Source: Alligator mississippiensis
Lineage: Eukaryota > Chordata > Crocodylia > Alligatoridae
DNA: 64,000 nt
Assembly: GCF_030867095.1 (NCBI RefSeq)
Contig: NC_081824.1
Coordinates: 90,761,882 to 90,825,881 of the forward strand
Reading direction: 5' to 3'
Shown one piece after another: positions 1 through 10,317 of the stretch; the stretch's first letter is position 1, and each line of letters opens with the position of its first letter. The position numbers were made by a program, and so were the translations under genes. The notes under the pieces were generated by a model that worked only from the letters and a program-made list of their open reading frames with translations, was not told the DNA's origin and searched no databases.

Positions 1-296
1 CATTTATACATGTACCTTTGTCTGCTCCAATGTGCCAGAAATCTAGTGCGTCAGAGGAGACTTGATTAATCAAGTCTGCAGAGCATGTGAGCTGATGTGC
101 CCAGCGCTACATCACATGCATTTGTATAAATGACAAAATGCACATCAGCGCATGGAAAATGGCAGCAGTGCACTTTTGAACTAAAACCCCTTCAATGTTG
201 ATGCACTTTTTGCCATTTATACAAATGTGTACGCCACAGCACCGGGCTCTTTTAAAAGTTCCTGGCACTGGGGCACATGCATGTGTACAAATGCCC
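1..296 (-). mobile_element. Fold-back MITE, family 1, copy 1 (left edge cut by window)
   Basis: A non-autonomous DNA transposon. The right end reads TGTACAAATGCCC and the left end begins CATTTATACATG at base 1, so about three terminal bases (GGG) lie outside the window. Read on the minus strand it aligns along most of its length with the element at 4575-4914, including the AATTAATCA-type core and the TTTTAGTTCAAAAG segment. It lacks one of the two hairpin arms present in that copy. There is no coding capacity. The terminal sequence resembles hAT-type MITEs of reptiles, but the superfamily is inferred. Confidence 0.7.
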
Positions 297-984
297 TAAG
301 GTTCAAATGGCACAAAGGGGAAGTGGGGAGGGGCACTACTTCGTTTTATTTTTCAATTTGGCAACCAATAAAAATGTAAGCTCTTCACAAACCTCTTTTC
401 CTGGTGGCATAACCTCAGACTTGATTGAAGGATGGACACCCCAAAAGACACCTTCTAGGCCATGATCATGTAAGGAAAATGAGACCATCTTCCTCTCACT
501 TAGTCAAAATTCTGTACAAGTAAATTAATCAAGAAAGCAGGTCCTTTCTTCTTTGAATAACAGAGGGAATGAAGCAGCTTCCCAGAACAGATGACAGATA
601 GGCAAAATGGTAGGAAGGGAAAGCAAAGCTGAAGGAGTTTTCATCTTGACAATGGGACTGGAAAAGCCACTGCATAGAGGGGTGCTTCAAGAATGTGCAT
701 GTGTGGGCAGTTAAGGGCTGGAATTGGAATAGGAAGTGAATTCAAGAAGGGAACCCTCGTCCGAGTATGTATGGAGAGGTAATCCCCGAGGCACATAATA
801 GACAGGCATGAGAGAGAAATAAATCATGTTTCTGGTTGACAGAATGAAATGAACCTCCCAGAAGCACATGAGAGAACAGACCTGCAACTAGAAGAATATT
901 AACAGGTTGCAGTTCAAACATTTCTTGTCTGATTTTGAATACTGCTTGACAGTACTGTTTCATTTCAGAGGGACTAAATGAGAC
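297..984. other. Unannotated AT-rich sequence
   Basis: Short open frames only, none recognisable. No repeat family was identified. Confidence 0.5.
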
Positions 985-1236
985 CAGGCCCTAACTTCCT
1001 CTGGTCTGTTCTAAACTTCAATGCTTAAGATTGCATGTTCATGATAAAAGCAACAATAGTGATTAAGGATATACAGATTTATTTTTTAAAACATCATTAC
1101 CCACTAATTGGGCATATGTACACATGCCTCTTAAGTGGGCTTAGCCTAAAATTGCCATTTTTAATGCTCATTAAGGGCATATGTCTACATGTGCACACCC
1201 TTAATGTGCCTTAAAAATGGCAATTTAAGGCTATGT

Positions 1237-1282
1237 GAGCCTAAATTTGATACCTTCATGAAGCGGGTATCAAATTTTGGCT
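1237..1282. repeat. Hairpin inside the MITE
   Basis: GAGCCTAAATTTGATACC and GGTATCAAATTTTGGCTC are near-perfect inverted arms around a 10-base loop. A related half-arm occurs near 60387 in another copy of the family. Confidence 0.75.
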
Positions 1283-1505
1283 CAAACAGCTAAGTTGCAT
1301 TAGCACAAGTGTAGATGCGCTAATGTGCATTGATGTGGTGTACATCAATGGATAGATGCAGTGTTAATGTGCATTAATGTGTTTGCATGTGCACTATTGC
1401 AACTTAGCTTTTCACACCTAAACTTAATGTGCCTTAATGTACATTAGTGCGTCCACATGTAGATGCATGTCTAAATCACCTTAATACACCTTAAGGAAAG
1501 GTGCA

Positions 1506-2644
1506 TGTCGCAGAACACTGAGGTGCCCTGCTCCTAGAGAGGGGAAACTGCCAGGGAGAGAGCCCTGACAGGGAGTAAGGAGCACAGCTGTGGGTTGCCC
1601 GGGGCAACCAGGAGGTCAGCTGACCGGAAGGAGCAGGGCCTGGCCCTCATAAGGCCCAGGGGCTGAGGCCAGGCTAGCAGTTCCCTGCCAGCAGCCAGAG
1701 AGGCAGGAGCTCCCTAAGCTAGGATATGGGAAGAAGCCTGACCACAGGTACAGCTTATAGCAGCTCTTGAGGTTTGAGCAATGTTGTTATAGCCAGGTGA
1801 CTTATGTTTATGTTACAACCCAGAGGCTTGTGTTTTGTTGTTTTTACACCGGTGGTTTGGGTGAGGCTATCAGGGGCTGGAGGAGGCCTCATAGGGGGCC
1901 CACAGTAGTGTGGGGACCCCAGCGCTAGTGAGGGTGTGGCATATGGGGTGCATAGACCCCAGCCCCAGAGAGGAGGCACTATTGAGAAGCCCCAGTGCAG
2001 GCGTAGCAAGCTCCAGAGAGGGGGCACTATTAAGAAGCCCCAGTGTGGGTGTGGCGAGCCCCAGAGAAGGGGACAGCTTACCGGCAAGTACTGAGAGAGG
2101 GCGGCATTATAGGAGAGCCCCGAGAGAGGGCTGTTAGACTGAGAAGGCCCAGTGTGGCCACGGAGAGCCCTAGGAGTGGACGGTTTGTTCGAGAAGGCCC
2201 ATAGTGGTCACAGAGAAGGCCCGGAGAGAGGACAACCGTACAGAGAAGGCCCAGAGTGGGTGCGGAGAGCCCCAGGAGGGGGCGGCATTACCGAGAAGGC
2301 CTGAGAGACGGACGTGTATGTAGAGAGAGAGTCCGAACAATGTCTATCCCAACTGCGAGGCGTGGGGCGTGGTATGAGGGGTGGTTGGAGCCACGCATAG
2401 CCCATAAGGCTAGGGTGCCCCAAAGCACCCGTTTGCAGGACAAGACCCACAAGGGGTCCGGGAGTCTACAGGACCAGAGGTTAAAACGGACCGTGTCCAT
2501 GAAGACTTGAGGCAGCCTCCCTAATATATATCACAACATCAAAGACGTGGCGGGCGAGAATCAGAGGGTGCCCTTGAGCCGACTTAGCACAGAGGAAGGG
2601 GCCTTAAGGAGATCACGGCCCTCCTGTAGGACCCTGCCGTGACA
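1506..2644 (+). mobile_element. Solo LTR (1.14 kb) of an endogenous retrovirus-like element
   Basis: The block starts TGTCGCAG and ends CCGTGACA, giving the TG...CA ends of an LTR. It is flanked by GTGCA (1501-1505) and GTGAA (2645-2649), a 5-bp duplication with one mismatch. Removing it restores a continuous MITE. It is much more GC-rich than its surroundings and carries a tandem-repeat zone in its 3' half. No second LTR, gag, pol or env frame is present, so it is read as a solo LTR left by recombination. A related LTR lies at 54900-55432; the two share a segment around GGTGGTTTGGG. Open frames inside are not credible genes. Confidence 0.75.
1970..2330 (+). repeat. Minisatellite inside the LTR
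   Basis: Degenerate tandem units of roughly 48-53 bp. Each combines GAGAAGGCCCAG, a GTGTGG-like stretch, GAGAGCCCC and a GGGGGCGGCATTA-like stretch. At least six units are recognisable, with length drift. The repeats lie wholly within the LTR. Confidence 0.7.
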
Positions 2645-2970
2645 GTGAATTAAGTTTAGGCACATGCAAATACACATGTAGACATGCCCACGGATTCCTT
2701 AACCTTTAATCCGTGCAAATGCTTGGGTTTAATATTAGCAATTTTCAACCAAAAATCAAAGCTCTATCTAATGAGTTAAATGTTTTGAAAAAAGTTAGCT
2801 CTGAACTAAAGTATTTACCATCAAATAATGCACTTCTGGAATAACTAAGGGAATATATTGGGAGATCTTAAATAAAGATGAAACACATGTAGTCATTGTT
2901 ATGACATTCATTTTTATAGCAATATTTACTCATGTATCTAAAGAGGATATGCACAGTTACAAATACTTAC

Positions 2971-3944
2971 CATGTTGAAAACCAACTTTGAAGTTGATTA
3001 AATGCAACCAACATGGAGCATAATCACAAACTCATGGCCCATATTGGGCTAACTACAAAAAAGATTAGTGAAACCCATCTGAAACAGATACATGTTATGG
3101 CCACTGTGCACAGTCCCCCTCATTGCCAACTCTTCTTCAGGTCATGGTGGGCTACTACATTGAATACATTTCAATTCCCTATTCACTCCCACAGTTGAGC
3201 TGCACCCATTTCTAATGAGTCCTGTTTCTTCACCAGCCTTAAATGTTTGGTAAACTTCACCAAATGGGGCCCAAAACAGTTCACCCACAATCCGTACATC
3301 ACCCCATCTCTCAGCCCATCACATATGATTAGTGTGGCTCCACCATAAGATGGAGCTAGACCAGGTTGCCCTATGCATCATCTGCATATAAATTCTTGGA
3401 GTATCCCATGACTCATGACAAGAACACCCAGTTCCAGTCATGAGCAGGGACTAATTGGCACATGGATCCTTTGTGGGGGATACCTGGAGTACATACACAC
3501 ATTAAGCAGTGCTGACTTGTGGAGTCACCATGGTTTGAAATGTGGTAGACTCTGCTGGGGCTCAGGCCAATAGTCTATGGATACATGTAGTGATTTGCCT
3601 ATATGCAAAATACTATAGGTATGCTTATTTCTAGATCAGTGTTTTTAAATGTTCCCCTCACTTGCATGTGCCTAGGGAGAGTAGGATCTAACAGTAAGGA
3701 GGAGGGGAAAAGGGCTGAAGGTGGAAGAAGTTGCAGGAGGCATAGTGCAAGGAGCTTATCTGACCCCTCCAGACTTGTTTTCCCTGCTGTACCAATGGGA
3801 AGGAGACAAATTCAAGGCAAACCTCCAATAATTACATCATATGCCAGAAAAATATAAGAGATTTATTAATTTTCCACATATAGAATCTAATTATTAGGGG
3901 TTTCCTTATATTCTAGGTCATCTTATATTCCCATAAATACAGCA
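2971..3944. other. 0.97-kb block absent from the paralogous copy
   Basis: Copy B reads straight through from the equivalent of 2970 to 3945, so this block is an insertion in A or a deletion in B. I see no terminal inverted repeats, LTR ends or poly-A tail. An unsupported hAT-like string (CAGTGTTTTTAAAT) sits near 3640. There is no convincing coding frame. Confidence 0.5.
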
Positions 3945-4012
3945 GTAAATGCCATCAACTTGGATCAGTTCAGTTTGCAAGCAAACAGCCTGCTGCTGAT
4001 GAATGAGTTTCT

Positions 4013-4574
4013 GAAAAGGAAAAAGAATTTGTATTGTGCAACCAAAAGGACAACCACCACTAGAGAAGCAAGACAATTAACTAGATAATACTTTTGAATT
4101 TTCAAGTACTTTTGCCTCCATATACCCTCTGCCTGTTTAGAATGATCTACATCTATAGGGTTCATTATTATTAACAGATTGCAGTCTTAACTTTTATGTT
4201 CTTATGTCTTTATAGCAGTCCATGAATCCTAGCATAATGTTTTGTTAATTAAGTTTCATCAGTTAGACTAAGGACAATATTTTCAGAAGTCTATAAGATT
4301 TAGGAATAAAAGTAATATTGGAACAACTATATGGTTTGGAGACCTGTTGAACAAGCTTTCAGGCTTGTTTCAACCCACGGAAAAACACTTGACATCTCAA
4401 CACTTTTCCAACAGATCTCCCACTTATACATTTAATCCAATAAAAGATATCACAAAAAAAAAAAACAAAAAACCAACCCTTGCCTTTTGGACATTACCTG
4501 GATCCTCATGGCTACACCACTCCAACCCCACAAAAACAATATTGAAAGTGTGATGTAAGAGTCTAAATCACAGA
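4013..4574. other. No recognisable feature
   Basis: AT-rich, with an A-run at 4454-4464. Homology to copy B fades soon after 4012. Confidence 0.45.
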
Positions 4575-4914
4575 GGGCATTCTTACATATGTAAGTGTCA
4601 CAGTGTTGGGCGCTTTGAAAGGCACCCGGCACTGCGATACTTGCAGTTGTATAAGCAGCGAAATGCACATCAGTGCTGAGAAAATGGTGGTGGCATGCTT
4701 TTGAACTAAAACACATCAGAGGTGCTTTAGTTCAAAAGCACACCACTGCCATTTTCTGCACACTGATATGCATTTCACCGCTTATACAACCGCACGCAGA
4801 GCAGCACAGTGCATGTCAGTTTGAATGCAGAGCAGATTCAATTAATCAGGTCTGCTCCAAAGCAGCAGATCTCTGGTGCATCACAAGATAAAAAAAGTAT
4901 TTGTATAAATGCCC
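4575..4914 (+). mobile_element. Fold-back MITE, family 1, copy 2
   Basis: The ends GGGCATTCTTACATATG and TTGTATAAATGCCC are degenerate inverted repeats. Most of the element is one long palindrome. About 80 bases (4630-4710) pair with 4726-4814 around a 15-base loop, and the innermost part is the inverted pair GCTTTTGAACTAAA / TTTAGTTCAAAAGC. No target duplication is clear (flanks ATCACAGA and ATGAGCTA match only 4 of 8). It is non-coding. Confidence 0.78.
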
Positions 4915-5179
4915 ATGAGCTATGTCTACATGGCACAACCCCATATGGTATAGAGGTACTCAAAACGAGATCTTCAAGCTCTGGCTCTGGAATCTGAAGC
5001 AGTATAGCCACAAAAATTTGGCCCTCCACCCAAACTAATCTGTACTGCCAAGAAGCAGAGAATGTCAACCCAGGCAGAGCTCCATACTATATAGATGTGG
5101 ATCTATAGTGCTTCTAATCTCTAAACTACTTCAACTCTACCTGAATATTACTGCATTGTGTCATGGAGAAGTGCCTATA

Positions 5180-5365
5180 GGGACTGCCAGAGTGGATTAA
5201 ATACAAAATCCAGCTAATCCATGATCCTGCTGCTGACAATGAACAATACCAGATGTTTCAAAGGAACGTGCAAGAGCCTCACAGTAGGTAGATGTTCGAT
5301 AATATAAGAAATAAATTGCTTTGGGTGGCAGGAAAAATTACTCCTGCCAAAGGTCCATCTGTTCT
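5180..5365 (+). mobile_element. Ancient amniote interspersed repeat (L3/CR1-like) fragment
   Basis: A string of words typical of a widespread amniote repeat appears in order: a GCCAGAGTGGAT-like start, CCAGATG, TTTCAAAGGAA, GCAAGAGCC, CACAGTAGG, then CCAAAGGTCCATCTG near 5349. It is heavily diverged. The family is recognised from memory of common turtle and crocodile repeats, so the name is tentative. Confidence 0.4.
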
Positions 5366-6632
5366 CGGCCTTTGGAGGGTTATCCAAAAATTTTTTTTTT
5401 CATCATGTATTATCTTGCAGAATTGCATACAACTTTTGGGAAGTTAAAGAAAGAATGAGGCTCTTTACTATCATCTTTCAAGAACCACTCAATTTAATGT
5501 CTCATTGCATTTGATCTATACTATGCACCTAGGTGTTATGCAAAATTTACAAAGATCAATCAATAACCATGAAAAGGGCATTCTTCACTGAGAAATCCAA
5601 TGCACTTAAAGTGCATGAGGTAGCCATAGTTCTTTTGAGCTAAATATTTATAGTAATTGCAAGTTACCATCAACTTCCTTTGGCACAGGAGTTTTCAGTT
5701 CCCTTAGCCTCAATAAAGGGTTAACTAAATCATAATAGAAATCAAGTAGCACTAACAACCTGTCACTAAAATGCTAGCATTTACCATAAGCATAACATAG
5801 GCGTATTGAGAGAGCTGACTGATTGCCTCTCCCCTTCAAATCTCCCAAGCCAATATTTCTGTAGTCTAAAGTGGAAACTATTTGTTTGTGACTGATAGAT
5901 TTAACTTCCAATTTTTTTAGCATCCTTTTTCATGTGAATAGCAGGAAATACATCAGACTCATTTGTCATCTGGCTAAGAGCTGGTATTTCCTCTAGCTGA
6001 AAAGATTGAGATTGAAAGTTGCTTTATAAAAAACAACAACTAATTTCTTTTTTCAAATTCGAGAAGATGCTTCTTCACATCAGTGCTTGACTGTAGTAAT
6101 CTTTGACAAAGAAACTATTCTGGATCCTAATAAACTCCCACAAAGCAAGCCCCCAGGAAATTAAATTGCTGTCAAATGCAAAAACAAGGTAAAAAATCCT
6201 TTTATTTTACGAAGAAAAATTACAGACAGTAATGTGCATTAAAATTGCACAAAAAAGCTTTAAGAGTTAGAAGTGTGATTATCTGTAAAAATCTTTATGC
6301 AAAAGACCAGTGTTTCACATCTGATTACTTTTGTTAGATGGGGCAAACATTCAGCTATTTTGGATTTTTTTATTTTTTTTTTTGTCTATTTTATGGTTAG
6401 TTATCAGTGTCTGAGACAACTGTGCCTTTTCAGAGAGGTAAGAAATCCCTGAAGTCCTCGGGCCTGGAACTAAATGGAGCTACTCACCAACTTACTGAAG
6501 TAGAAAGAAGCAGGGAACAGAGAGAACATCTATTCCAGCCCTCTTCTTGCTATTAATTTACCACTGGTAAATTTGTCACTCTGCCTTTGACTGACATAGT
6601 GATTTCATATAATTAGAGTCCTAATTTTTCCT
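5366..6632. other. No recognisable feature
   Basis: AT-rich with T and A runs (about 5390, 6365-6382). No frame or repeat was identified. Confidence 0.45.
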
Positions 6633-6702
6633 AGGCAGGGGAGTCAGACTCAATGATCTGTTGAGGTCCCTTTCAACCCTGGCATCTATGAATCTATGAG
6701 TC
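6633..6702 (+). mobile_element. CR1 LINE 3' tail fragment
   Basis: It contains GGGGAGTCAGACTCAATGA, GAGGTCCCTTTCAACCC and the terminal CTATGAATCTATGA. This is the standard CR1 3' end, reading toward the plus strand and truncated to about 70 bp. Confidence 0.8.
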
Positions 6703-6744
6703 ATCTTAACCCCATACAACCAATATCATCAAATAATGATAACC

Positions 6745-7032
6745 CAGCGGTGCCAACTCTTTTGACTGGTGTGCAACAAAATTAGCCCCACATCTTCTCC
6801 AAGTGCTCCTCCTATCCTTTTCTCTTATGCTATCTGGAGTTTACCTTTCTGCTCCCTGTCCTGTGCTCCCTGACCAAGCTGTTGCTCTGCTTTTTGTTTC
6901 CTGCCTTGTGCTCCCTGCCTAATCTGATGCTCTTTCTGGTCCCTGCCCTATGTTGCCAGCCTCTCCGCAGTCTGCCTCATGTCACACACAATGGCTGCCT
7001 CTGACACCTTGGCTGCAGTTTGTCCATCCTTG
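6745..7032. mobile_element. Probable non-autonomous hAT element
   Basis: The left end CAGCGGTGCCAACTC and the right end (reverse complement CAAGGATGGACAAACTGCAG) both resemble the common hAT terminus CAGGGGTGGGCAAAC. The interior repeats TGCTCCCTG-like words. No good 8-bp target duplication was found (only TGAT is shared), so the boundaries are uncertain. Confidence 0.4.
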
Positions 7033-7939
7033 ATCTAACTATGGAGAATGATGCAACAGATGTCCTTCCAGCTGAAAGGACATAATGACTTTCTCCTTGG
7101 GTGGTTTGTCTTATGCACATTCTTCTCCTCGTGGCTTTGCCTTAAATTAGAATTTTTCTCTATGGCATGGCAGTGACCAAGTCTCATTTCAAAGTCATTG
7201 TTAAGCCAGCTATTTTGATGAGGAAGAACAGACTACAAATCCTGTTAAATTAGTATCTATCTAAAGTGAAGCCTCAAGTAGGGTTTCCTTTCATTACTTC
7301 TGGAATTTGTACCCAAAGTAAATCTATGAAGGTATGCTATAAACTTATGAAAGAAGGAGAAACTTATGAAAGAAAATGTGTATACTGGAAATGTATTAGT
7401 GAAATGGAACAATTGTGCTGCTCTAGCATGTAATATGAAAGCACAAGTTCTGAGTTAAAATTTAAAAACAGTTTTCAAGGAAACTTCTAAATATATTTGT
7501 TAGAGCACATGTTGCATCATTCTCCATATGCTAGACACACAATGATATTGGAAACAGGTATGCGAAGGTGACATATATTTCATCATCAAGACTGCTTATG
7601 AAATCACTCAGTCAAAGACATATCAGTGTCAACCACTGTTACAAAGCATTCAATAGCTATACACATGCAAAGCATCATAAAACTAAAGAAGGTATTAAGA
7701 GAACAGCAGAATAACCTAGAGAACAATGTTAATGAAGAAACAAGACTCGTGCCTCTCTACATTTGTAAATTATTTAATCACAAAAGTATCCAGGGTATGC
7801 ATAAAAAAAACTTCAAGGAATGGTTAGTGAACAGTAGGCAAAAAAGAGGAGAGCCCATTTCTGTGGTCCAAATTTTAAAAGATAGAACTAGCAACAGTCT
7901 CACAAGTCCTGGCATGGAAGGGAAGGTTCCTGGTACAGG
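7033..7939. other. No recognisable feature
   Basis: A 106-codon frame at 7626-7946 runs into the CR1 that follows. It shows no known domain and is probably chance. Confidence 0.45.
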
Positions 7940-8280
7940 ATCATAGGATAGTAGGGCTAAAAGGTATCCCAAAAGGTCATCTAGTCCAGCCCTCTACACA
8001 AAACAGTTTTGTCAAGGATGACTATCCCATCCAAGTATCTATCTAACCTGCTGTTGAAAACTTCTAAGGTAATTGGAAAACTTCCACAACTTCTCTAGGC
8101 AGACTATTCCACCCTCATAGCCAGTAAATTCTTCCTAATCTCCATCCTAAATTTCCTCTGCTGCAGCCTAAAACCATTGCTATTAGTCCCCTAAGGTCAC
8201 AGAGAAATGCCTATTTCCATTCTCTATGTAATCACCCTTCTGGTATTTGACGATTGCTATAAAATCTCCCTGTAACAAGA
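7940..8280 (-). mobile_element. CR1 LINE 3' fragment
   Basis: It begins TCATAGGATAGTAGGGCT, continues with GGTCATCTAGTCCAGCCC, then the CTTCCTAATCTCCATCC and CTGCTGCAGCCTAAAACC blocks. This is the complement of the CR1 3' untranslated region and the last part of ORF2. It is truncated near 8280, and no frame is open. Confidence 0.82.
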
Positions 8281-8466
8281 TGCATAGCTTAGGGGTTGAA
8301 TCCCAGCTGCAGGGGGTTAGAGGGTAACAGCCTGCCTGCCTAGGAGCACTGGGCTAGCTGACAGGGGCTGGCTGTCCCTAGAGGAAGTTAAAACCCCCCA
8401 GGAAGGGTAGTGAGCAGGAGAGAGAAGGCTGTAGTGCTGAGGGAGATGCAGAGCCAGGTTGCCTTC
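8281..8466 (+). mobile_element. LTR-like fragment
   Basis: A short GC-rich block with LTR-like wording (CTGACAGGGGCTGGCTG, GAGGAAGTTAAAACCCCCC) resembling the style of the LTRs at 1506 and 54900. No ends or target duplications are visible. Confidence 0.3.
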
Positions 8467-8640
8467 TTAGGCCACATCCAGATGAGCATGGGCATGTGGT
8501 ATGTGGAGCTACAGACACATCTGTGATGCCACACATGCAAGCACTCCCCACACTGCTACCTTGCAATGGGGGAGGAGGGAGAGTTTAACCCTGGGACATT
8601 AATTGAATCTGCTCTGATGCTTTGAAATTCCAGCACATCA
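8467..8640 (+). mobile_element. MITE fragment, CATCCAGATG-terminus family
   Basis: It starts TAGGCCACATCCAGATGAGC, the same terminus type seen near 60046 and, inverted, near 15945. An imperfect hairpin, GCATGTGG...CCACACATGC, follows at once. The opposite end is missing. Confidence 0.5.
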
Positions 8641-8984
8641 GGGCAGCCTTGGCACTCATGTATAGGCACCCAGAATGACTACAAGAACCTCTTCAGCCTT
8701 TGAAGCAGCCTAGAATCATAAGAATGACTAAAGACATCTTACACTCCTTTCCCTTATATTGGGTAAAATGTAAGGCACAAGCATTCTTTTCCTTTGCTTG
8801 CGTTCATATTTTCCAGTTAGGGGGTAGAAAAACCATGGGAAATCTGATCTTTAAATTCATCTTATACTTTTTGAAGTTTAACTTGTGACTTTTGAACCCT
8901 GTTTAGCTATATTTTGAGCACTTCTTATCAGCCCAGGCCCTAATTTCCTCTAATCTGCCCTAGACTTCAAGGTATAACTTTAAA

Positions 8985-9919
8985 CCCTCAGGGGCAGTGC
9001 TTGGTCCAGTTCTTTTCAACATCTTTATCAATGATTTGGATGTGGGGGTGAAGAGCTCACTGGCCAAGTTTGCAGACAACACCAAGTTATGGGGAAGCGT
9101 GGTCATGCTTGAAGATCCTAGACAGGCTAGCAAGTTGGGCTCATCAGAACCAAATGAAGTTCAACATACAGAAATGCAAAGTGCTCCAGCTGAGGAAGAA
9201 CAATCGCCAACATACCTACTGGCTCAGTGGCACCACACAGACCAGCACTATGACTGAAAGGGACCTGGGGGTAATAATAGACCACAGTATGAACATGAGC
9301 TGGCAGTGCAAAGCTGTAGCCAGCAGGGCAAATAATACTCTAGCATGCATCAATCAATGCATCGCAAGCAAAACCAAGAAAGTTATTCTTCTACTTTACT
9401 CAGCATTGGTGAGACCGCAGGTGGAGTAATGCGTCTAGTTCTGGGTGCTGCACTTCAACAAGGTTGTGGTAAAGTTTGAGAGAGTCTACAGAAGAGCCAC
9501 CCACCCATATTATCAGTATGGCACAGCAAGCCATACGAGGAAAGGCTGAGGGACCTGGGACCTGGGACCAGCCTAAAAAAAGAGAAGGCTGAAAAGGGAC
9601 TTGGTAGCAGCTTACCACTACATCAGGGGCATACATCAGGAGCTCTGAGAATAACTGTTCACTGGGGCACCCTTGGAGAAAACCAGAAGTAATGGCCATA
9701 AACTCCTGGAAGACTGTTTCGGCTTTACCACTAGGAAAAACTTCTTCACAGTTAGGGTGTCCAGACTCTGGCTTCCTCCAGAGGTGGTACAAGCACCTAC
9801 ATTGGAAATCTTTGAGGAGAGTGGATAGTCACCTAACTCCAGGTGTCTTTCCTGCCTAGTGCAGAGGGGCCAGACCCAATGATCTTGCAAGGCCCCTTCT
9901 GGCCCCTACAATCTATGAA
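8985..9919 (+). mobile_element. 5'-truncated CR1 LINE
   Basis: Covers the C-terminal half of the ORF2 reverse transcriptase and the 3' untranslated tail, ending CAATGATCTTGCAAGG...ATCTATGAAT. CR1 copies are usually 5'-truncated, as here. It sits inside copy B of the local duplication, whose flanks resume on both sides, so it inserted after the duplication event or after the two copies separated. The reading frame is broken by several shifts. Confidence 0.88.
8997..9429 (+). pseudogene. CR1 reverse transcriptase remnant
   Basis: Two overlapping frames (8997-9257 and 9070-9429) together give the CR1 reverse transcriptase. First comes [14 protein letters not shown], then the catalytic box, which here reads FADN (9069-9080) instead of FADD. 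DTKLWG-like sequence and RDLGVIIDHSMNMSWQCK follow. The loss of the second catalytic aspartate and the frameshift at about 9250 make it non-functional. Further C-terminal coding is scattered in other frames up to about 9800. Confidence 0.85.
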
Positions 9920-10317
9920 TAAAAGCAACAGAAGTGATTAAAGATATTAAAAAAAATTAAGTACCACTGTTGGTTTTCCCTTTTTCAACACCTGAAAATA
10001 CTTGGGTTTGATATGGGTGAAGTAACTTTCACCCCATAATCAAAGCTCTATCTAATGAAAGGAGATTTTGAGTAACGTTAGTTCTGAACTAGGTATTTTG
10101 CATCAAATAATGAACTTCTGGGATAACTGAAAGGATGTACTGGGGGTCTTAAATATGGATGAAATATATGTATTTCTTGTTATGGCATTAATTTCATGGC
10201 AGTATTTATTCCAAGGATCTAAAGAGGATATGCACAGTTGCACATGCTTAGTAAATACCATCAACTCAGATCAGCTTACTATGCAAGCAAACAACCTGTT
10301 ATTGATGAACATGTTTT

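Larger units (their letters stand above)
1110..2688. mobile_element. MITE, TTAATGTGC family, interrupted by a solo LTR
   Basis: The left end GGGCATATGTACACATG and the right end (reverse complement GGCATGTCTACATGTG) form terminal inverted repeats. The 8-bp flanks CACTAATT (1102-1109) and CACGGATT (2689-2696) match at 6 of 8, as expected for an old hAT-type target duplication. The paralogous site near 9970 is empty. The interior repeats the word TTAATGTGC and contains a hairpin (1237-1254 with 1265-1282). Without the LTR the element is about 440 bp. A second start-like module at about 1169 suggests an internal duplication. Confidence 0.72.
985..4012 (+). repeat. Copy A of a local direct duplication, split by insertions
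   Basis: Four segments align in order with 8934-10317: 985-1021 with 8934-8970, about 1041-1073 with about 9914-9948, 2721-2970 with 10010-10250, and 3945-4012 with 10251-10317. The first pair differs at roughly 6 of 37 positions, so the duplication is old. Between the aligned blocks copy A carries a MITE plus LTR nest (1110-2688) and an unexplained 0.97-kb block (2971-3944). Copy B lacks both and has a CR1 instead. The alternative is two insertions of one unclassified repeat. Alignment was by eye. Confidence 0.7.
8934..10317 (+). repeat. Copy B of the local direct duplication
   Basis: Paralogous to 985-4012 in the same orientation, about 8 kb away. It lacks the MITE, the LTR and the 2971-3944 block, but a CR1 occupies 8985-9919. 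The longest aligned part is 10010-10250, which shares TCAAAGCTCTATCTAATGA and AAAGAGGATATGCACAGTT with copy A. Confidence 0.7.

Noticed and set aside
1755-2510. Frames with PPLWGW-like and GREGAL-like repeats as a repetitive protein gene
   Set aside because: They are readings of the minisatellite inside the solo LTR on both strands.
7626-7946. 106-codon frame as a gene
   Set aside because: No domain, runs into a CR1 tail, and no codon-level conservation could be judged.
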